64,000 bases of DNA from Phanerochaete sordida. Lineage: Eukaryota; Basidiomycota; Agaricomycetes; Polyporales; Phanerochaetaceae. Below the pieces are notes generated by a model. It had not been told where the DNA came from and did not search any database. It worked only from the letters and a program-made list of their open reading frames with translations. Of the stretch, positions 57,572-64,000 are shown piece after piece (the first letter of the stretch is position 1; every line of letters starts with the position of its first letter). A program made the position numbers and the translations under genes. The stretch spans positions 434,001-498,000 of the forward strand of contig BPQB01000019.1 in the NCBI GenBank assembly GCA_019973155.2. The letters run 5' to 3'.

Positions 57572-60436
57572 TCATGCATGCGTCAACGGGTCGACACAGA
57601 TCACGCCGTCGCGCTCACTCCATGGGTACCCCCACAAGTGCAGCCATTCTCGGACGCCGGCAGCAAGGCGAGCCCGGGAAGCACCGCGTGCAGGATCTTG
57701 TGAGCCGGTGTGCTTTTCCTCGCCCACGATGAGGTATGCTAATACAATCATCAGCACCCTGTGCTCATCGCAGCGACTAAAATTACGACTCACCTAAGCC
57801 ATAGAAATGCTCACGCTCCAGCTACAGCAGGAGGATGATTAATGAACGTCATAGCACGCATCCACGCAGCACTCACAGCTAGAAGGAACTCCTCCACCAC
57901 TTCCGTCGCCTCCGTCGCATGGAGGCCGTGCAGGTCCAGCATGACCTCGGTGCGCTCCTCAGGCGTGAGCTTCTTGCCGTCTCCCACCGTCTGGCTAGCA
58001 ATTCCCAAGGTCACACCGAGGCCAGCGCCGCAGATCCTGCCCTTGGCAGAACGGTCGCCGTAATCGTCGGACCACATCGAATCGCGCGTCTTGACAGCCT
58101 GCTCTGCGAGCTTGGCGCGTTCTCGCACCAGCCGGCCGGCAGCCTGAGCCATCTCCGCGCTCATCTTGGCATTCAGGTCGTGGCCTTCGCGGCTAAAGCG
58201 CTTGGCAGACGCGCCGTCGCCCTTCTTCCATGCATCGGCTGCTCGAGCCAAACAAGCATTGCGAGTGGCGCCCAGCTGGTGAGCTCTAGAACGGTATGCC
58301 ATGTACAGCTGGTTCACCGTCTCGCCGGTTGCCAGCGTTGGGAGAAGGGTAGGCGGGCGGAGCTTGATTCGCGGCGAAGGCTTGGGTGCAACCACAGACA
58401 CCTTGCTCTGTGCAGGATCGGTGCTGGCAGGGCGAGCGGCCGAGGCGGGCGACTCCTTCGGTCCCTGAGACGTCGATGCAGCAGCACTTGGGTTCGGAGT
58501 GGTTGGCAGTGGCTTCTTGACGGCAGCAGCAAAGCGAGAATGTGCAGGATCCTGGTTGACGTTCTCAGAGCCGTGACCACGCTTATTCTTCGGCGGTAAG
58601 TGGGCAACATGGTTGAGAGCTGGGAACTCTTCGACAGGTGGGTTAGGATTATGCTGCAGATTGCCCGCATTCAAGTCCGTCCTGGACATCGCTTGGGACA
58701 AGCCCGACACGTCGATATCTTTCGGGAGGTGGTGCAGGAACTCGCAGTTCTCGCCTTTGGCGCATGTCCCACGCAGCCAGAAGCGACAAAGCGCGCGTTC
58801 GAGGTCATGACTGGTAAACGGTGTCAATCAATATCCAAGGAGCTCTATATGAAAACGCGTACCTGAAGCGACAATCCGCGCGTAGGCATTCGCCTGCCAA
58901 GAAGTACCTGCACACACGGTTGCCACCAGGGGAAGGCCGGCCGTTGAACCTGTTCCCGCGGAAGCCAGGACCCTGATAAAACCCAGCACGGCCGCCTCTG
59001 AAGTGACCACCATAGCCATCGCGTGCAACGACAGTAACTCGGCCTCCTGCGGAGTGAAGACGGGGTGGAGGTTGCGGCCCGTTGTTCGCGTGGTGCGTAG
59101 CGATCTGGCGGTCTACGAGCCAGGACATGGCCCGATCGAAATCGTAGCCGTTGTTTGACAGTGCCTCATCGAGCTCAGAGGGTGCGAGGGTAGACCCGAA
59201 GACCATGCTGAGTACGTCAAGGGGCGTCATACCGTCCGCAGGGATGCCGTTCATCTCCCCGTCGAGGTCAGACTCATCTTGCAACGAATCGAGCAGCTGC
59301 GAGCCGTAAGATTGCAGCTGAGGATCGTCGTTGTAGTAGTTGTACCGCGCATCATCTGTAGACGCGGACAGTGACGAATTTGACAGCGGAGAATGGTGCC
59401 AGGGTTGTTGGACAGGCAGGTCCACCTCGTTTGACAAGAACGAGCGGGGTATCGGCTTCTGGCCGAATGGATCAAATGGATCCTCTTCGTCGTCCTCCTC
59501 GTCTGGGCGTAGGGAGAGCCGTAGGGAACTGGGTGTGCCAGACCGCGGCAGAAGCGCGCTGTCAGGTGTAAGCGGCGCCGCGATGGCCAGCTTGGACGTG
59601 GGTCGCGAGGGATTATGGGCCCATAAATCTGGGGAAGGAGTCTCTGCCCTGAGCTGGGCAAGAGAGCCCGGGTTCGATGAGGCTGCGGAGAGCGGTCGGG
59701 GAATAGGTTTGAATTCATGGGCTTTAGCGTTCAGTATACGTGGAGAGGATAACGGAGAGGCAGGAAGACTGGCTGTGAACTGAACGGGCGGAAAGACGGG
59801 AGAAAGCGCAGGAGATTCGCTGCGAGCAGTCATGTACGAATTAGCTTGCTGTCCAGCGCCGAGGGGCGAAACGAGGGGAGTGTGGGGACGACGAAATACC
59901 ATGGAAAGTGGAGAGCCGGGAGCGGAAATTGGGGTGTCGGGGCGTGCAATGACACGAGAAGAGTGCGTCGAGGCCCTGGATGAGGGCCTGGAAATCGGCC
60001 GTCGAGTCGGGGTGAGGAAAACGAAGGGAACGTTGTCAAGGTCGTCGCGATGACGGTGCATGAGGTCCAGGACATGGCCAGCGAGCTACGTCGATATCAT
60101 GTTGAGACCAAGAAAGCTTTCAGAGGTGCGACCACTCACCTCGTCGTCGTCGATGTTTGGGCCGAACGTATCCCTCAGCATGTTCTTGAGGTCTTCCTCA
60201 CGCTCAGCGTCGAGCAGCGAAGCGACCTGGTTCACGAGTGCAGTGTTCACCCGGTTTGAGTCGGTGTCAAAATCATCGTCGTAGTTGTCGAGAGGTCTGT
60301 ACTGGCGAGCGATGGCGGTGAGTTGAGCACGAGTGTGAGGAAAGCGGGCCCCCGAGAGTTCGTGAGGGTGGAGAGCGTGGGGGTCTAGGCGGGCTGCCTG
60401 GTCACTTGGAACAGATATAGCAGGCGTGACAATCAT
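57572..60436 (-). CDS. CCCH zinc finger / CUE-like / DUF1771-Smr domain protein
   Basis: Five exons (60436-60140, 60085-58863, 58810-57877, 57821-57794, 57738-57572) give 882 residues. After an N-terminal helical region and a Ser/Pro-rich stretch comes a CUE/UBA-like helix bundle (LDVLSMVFGSTLAPSELDEA). Two CCCH fingers follow, CRYFLAGECLRADCRFSH (joined across intron 2) and CRFWLRGTCAKGENCEFLH. Then DUF1771 (YRSRAHQLGATRNACLARAA) and an Smr domain (MLDLHGLHATEATEVVEEFL to the end) appear. Smr domains are often endonucleases, and the LDxH motif (LDLHG) is present. Eukaryotic CUE-Smr proteins act in translation quality control (no-go decay), which may be its role; this is inference. Confidence 0.86.
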
Positions 60437-60891
60437 CTTGAAGAATGCCCGGCATAAGCAAGGTACTGGTAACTGTACAATACAAGTCCGAGGGATGTGG
60501 ACTTTGGAGGAGGACGTTCGTGGTCGGCTTGCAACGTTGGGCGGTATTATGTTCACGGGCGTCTACGCGGCGCTAATACTACGCTGGCATCATCACACGT
60601 GCGGTCTCGCCGCAGATGCCCCTTCGCTGGCCAGCCATGGGACGTACGCGGTTGCTACACATACGCTTCATTCGTTGGCAGTTCGGAGATGCTCTCGGGG
60701 CGAAACCAGGCTGCTATTGAGCTGTGCTACAGAGGAAAGTCTACTGGATACAAAGGGAGCCGTGAATGTCAGTGTAGGCCAGCACTGAACAAACGACGGC
60801 CCGTATATGTGCTGTGCCCGACGCGCCTCTCGCATAACTTGACGTGTGCATGTGAGCGTGAGACCGCAACTAGCATAGCAACGACGCCAAA
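60437..60891. other. Intergenic region
   Basis: 5' flank of the CCCH-Smr gene and 3' flank of the PDCD2 gene. Nothing else supported. Confidence 0.5.
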
Positions 60892-62461
60892 CTACCGATC
60901 CCACTGCACGAGCACGAACTCTTCCCGCCAGCAGTTCGCCAGGGAGGAGCCATTCTCCTCGCAACAGTCTTTCTCGCATGAGAAAACCATGCATGTGCCC
61001 CAGCCCATGCCCGTCTGCTCGATACTGCTCTCGCCCTTGAGCATCGCTTCGACCTCCTTGCGCCGCTCTTCGTCCGTCTGCGGCTTCGCGGGTCCCGACG
61101 TGTTCTTGTTCCTGAGGATGTTGATCAGGTTTGGCATCAGCTGACACTCGAACACCCGCTTCCCGTTGCAGTGTGGGCACTGCGGGATGGCGGAGGGGTT
61201 GAACGTCCGCTTCGCGGGAGGGACAACCATCGTGTTCGCCTTCGTCACAGGCATGTTCGGCGCTGGAGGCTTAGGAAACAGTGTGTCGAACACCTCGTCG
61301 CTAGCAAACGGCAAAGGTGTACCGCCTAGCTCATACCTGCAGTTCGCGTCAGCAGCAGCTGGCGACTGAGTCCCAAGAGACGGCATACCGTATGCACTGT
61401 TCCGCCTCATACCCGACCCGCTTGATGAAGCGTTCGAAAACCTGGTCGATGTCAAGCGAGTTTTCATAGCCCTCCATGGCCCAAGTGCTGTCCTTGCCCT
61501 TTTTGCCGTCGTCGACTTCCTCGGCTACCTCTTCCACCTTGAAAGGGGACTTTTGTTCGGGTGGTACATACTCGGCCATGGTAGACATGTACAACGCAGG
61601 GTATGATGGCGCAGAGGCCCATGCGGTGGACTCAAGGGTGCTGGATGCCATAGCGGTGACAAGCTCCTCGTCCGAGTTGGATTCGCCGCCTTCGCTCGAT
61701 GAGCCGTCTTCATCGTCTTCCCCGTTTTCCTCTGCATCTTCACCCGGTTTCACCTCAGCGGCGACCTTAGATTCGGGGGCGCTGAAGATCTGGGAGCCTA
61801 GTCCAAAGGGATTCGGCGCTGAAGCAAAGCCACCATCGAGCTGCGGGGAAGATGAGCACAACGAATAAGATCGTGATTCCGACGTACTGAGAAAGGATTG
61901 CTCTTCTGAGCCTGCAGCTTTTCTTCTTCTACGGGCTTGGCCTGCTTCACCTGACGAGCCTTCTTTTTCTCTAGCTTGACGGCATATTTTTCGTTGAACC
62001 GCAGACCTCGGTATGCGCGAACGCTGTAATGGCGGTCAGATAACGAAGGACGCGACGGTATAGATACGCACCTGCCGACTAAGCACTGGCACACTCCTCG
62101 GCTGCAAGCCCACACATACAGCGCCCTGTCGTGTGCGCTATCCTCCATAGGGCACCACACCTGGACGACAAGCTCCATAGGCGTTGAGCAATTCTTACAG
62201 AGCGAGGATTCGAATGGGGGTTCAGGCGATGTTAAGAATGCCTGGGGCACACCAAAGAACAGATATATTTAACAAGTGTTGCATACATGCGGTGCGAGAG
62301 GCTCGTACAGGGAGTCCGCCGATGCGCGAGACTGCTGCGTCGCGCAAGTCGGCCTGCGAGTCGAGCGCGCCGTCAGGCACACCCAGCTGTACCGACGTTA
62401 CCGTATCATGGACCTCGTCGTCATCGTCGTCCGACCAGTCGTCTTCGTCCCGTGGGGGCAT
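60892..62461 (-). CDS. TSR4: PDCD2/Tsr4-type ribosome biogenesis chaperone
   Basis: Dedicated chaperone for ribosomal protein uS5 in related fungi. Five exons (62461-62309, 62241-62072, 62023-61888, 61840-61389, 61336-60892) give 451 residues. An acidic N-terminus (DDWSDDDDDEVHD) precedes a cysteine-bearing region (LCKNCSTPMELVVQVWCPME..YVWACSRGVCQC). A Lys-rich and then Glu/Asp-rich linker follows. The PDCD2 C-terminal domain contains GYENSLDIDQVFERFIKRV, QCIRYELGGTPL, IPQCPHCNGKRVFECQLMPN and MGWGTCMVFSCEKDCCEENG. Zinc-binding cysteines are intact and the last exon ends naturally at a TAG. Confidence 0.92.
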
Positions 62462-63875
62462 AGCGGCAAGTCTAGACAGGAAGATGCATCAGTACAAAGT
62501 CCGGGAAAGCGTACGAAAGGTCAGAAATGCATGAATGGTATAGTTTGAATGTATCGTCAAAGAAGGTCGACAAGAGGAAACCTCAGGGCGACACTTTCAG
62601 ACTCGTCATCTGAAAGATCATCCTCGTGTGGAACAACGAAACGACACTCACGAGTTGGAGAGAGATGAGCAAAAAGTCGCCGGAAGCGCGTCTACGAAAT
62701 TTATGAGCCGTTTGTTTGCGTCTGCCAAACAGTCGCACTGGCCTCCAGATTAGGCAACTTCCCTGCCAGTGCGCCAAAGGACCCTTTCCGACGACTATGC
62801 GCTCTGAACTTTGCAGCATCTCGTCCGGAAAATTCAGCGATGTAACCCCGCGGTCGTTGTGAGGAGGGGCAAGCACTGCGCGCATCATTAGAGGCGCATC
62901 AGTGAGTCGGTGCTAGAGCCCGGCGTTGTGCCACTGACAGATGCGAGCTCGCTATCACCGGCCTACGACCTCTCAAAACAGGGCATTCGGGGCCAGCATG
63001 TGGTACCGCGGCAGAGGATAAAGATCTAGACAATGGTATCTTACTCGTCCCGTAGCCGGCTGTATGAAAGGATCCTCTCACGGCATCGCTGTGGTGCCCC
63101 TTGTTTATCTGCACTGACCGTATCCGAGGACTGCCATGGGGGCCCATAGCTGGCTGGACAGCTGACACGCTCAGGGTAGCCAGACACGGCGTGCCCTTAA
63201 CATGTAAACGACGCTTGAGGTACGGCCCTCGACTCGACACAATCGACACCGGAGGTTGACTTAGGCGGGCCATTTGGCAGTATTTGCGGACTTTTATTGG
63301 CAGCAAGATAGCCTAGTGCCGTAAGACGTTCCCCCACTCCGTCTACAGCGAGCTGTGATCCTTGGATGACGACCGAGGCGGGGCAGTCACGAGCATCCAC
63401 GCAAAGCAGCGATGTTATTCGCCATGGCAGCCCCCAACGAGTCGAAAATAAGGGTGGCTGTTTGTGACAGAAATCCTGCTTGCGTCAAGAAACACAGCAG
63501 AGGAGACCGGAGCGTGGGCCGGAGATGCCGACGGAGGCGTAGGAGGGGTGCCGCGCGCGCCCGCACTACACCGAGCCCCTGGCCGCACTGTGTGAAGACA
63601 AAGCGAGAGACAGAGCGAGCAGAGAAAGTCGGCTAGAGGCTCGAGAGTCGGCGCCGCCAAGTGCAGATGTAAGAGATAATAATTTCCGGAGGGCGGAGAG
63701 ATGGGTGGCGGAGGAAGGACTGATGGGGCGTTGGTGGAAGATGCCGAAAGAGGATGGGAGTAACGCGTGCCTGCTAGTTGTCGCTTGTTTACAGGTATCG
63801 CCCATCTGAGATACAAATTATTATGCTGCTTCTGCGCGCCCATTCCCCCGCACGGCCAGCTCCTTTAGCTCTACC
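62462..63875. other. Long intergenic region
   Basis: 1.4 kb between divergent genes. A minus-strand frame at 63197-63400 reads a globular-looking segment (DGVGERLTALGYLAANKS) but lacks a convincing start or splice partner. The sequence 63600-63875, AT-richer with a pyrimidine-rich strand, is probably the promoter of the regulator at 63876. Confidence 0.45.
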
Positions 63876-63988
63876 ATGTCCTCGCCCGAGGCCAGCCTCA
63901 ACAGCCCCGACGGCCAGAAGCCCCCCGTCAACGGAGAGAAGAAACGCAAGCGGGGTGCGACGCGCCTCTCATGCGCAGAGTGCCGTAG
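63876..63988 (+). CDS. First exon of a Zn2Cys6 transcription factor (continues beyond window)
   Basis: ATG at 63876 opens MSSPEASLNSPDG.., a basic KKRKRG stretch, then LSCAECR, the first half of a binuclear zinc cluster. A GTACGT donor at 63989 splits the codon after CR, the same intron position as in the regulator at 55190 (SCAECRR), suggesting related genes. The rest lies outside the window. Confidence 0.8.
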
Positions 63989-64000
63989 GTACGTCGACCA

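Noticed and set aside
63197..63400. Globular-looking minus-strand ORF upstream of the last gene
   Set aside because: The peptide looks protein-like, but no ATG-containing first exon or following exon could be joined with confidence.

Overview
The window looks like nuclear DNA of a filamentous basidiomycete, most likely an Agaricomycete. The genes carry many short introns (about 46-90 nt) with GT..AG ends and CTRAC-like branch points. Coding sequence is GC-rich. The families present include a Zn2Cys6/fungal-specific transcription factor, a Shr3 permease chaperone, a fungal ATP-dependent DNA ligase and a PX-PH-RhoGAP. Gene models were built by hand: splice sites were chosen to keep frame and restore family motifs, and for most genes summed exon lengths were checked for divisibility by three.

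Left arm (1-16.4 kb): the tail of an unknown gene; two unrecognised proteins; a divergent pair of an iron-sulfur L-serine dehydratase (minus, 21 exons) and a MYND/SET methyltransferase (plus); a Bem3-like PX-PH-RhoGAP; and a Shr3-like ER chaperone.

Middle (16.8-35 kb): a second SET methyltransferase (SETD/RLSMT type) whose introns lengthen along the gene, ending in one of about 2.96 kb. It is followed by an ECL1-like zinc protein. Around these lie several kilobases of very GC- and CpG-rich DNA with no credible genes, in four blocks: inside the long intron, 23.2-24.7, 26.4-30.5 and 31.4-34.9 kb. A decayed cysteine-containing remnant sits between the last two. This is the most unusual part of the window.

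Right arm (35-64 kb): a dense housekeeping stretch. It holds SmB, nitronate monooxygenase, an alpha/beta hydrolase, holocytochrome c synthase, TIM44, an ATP-dependent DNA ligase, an intron-containing tRNA-Leu(CAA), an MSC2-type zinc transporter, a Zn2Cys6 regulator, a coiled-coil protein, a CCCH/CUE-like/Smr protein, a PDCD2/Tsr4 protein, and the start of another Zn2Cys6 regulator cut by the window edge.

Most genes are independent housekeeping functions and no metabolic cluster is evident. Shared themes are mitochondrial biogenesis (TIM44, heme lyase, probably the serine dehydratase), zinc handling (MSC2-like, ECL1-like) and protein methylation (two SET proteins). Micro-exons are repeatedly needed to keep conserved motifs intact: exons of 7, 8, 9, 10, 12 and 12 nt, plus one coding exon that is only the ATG.
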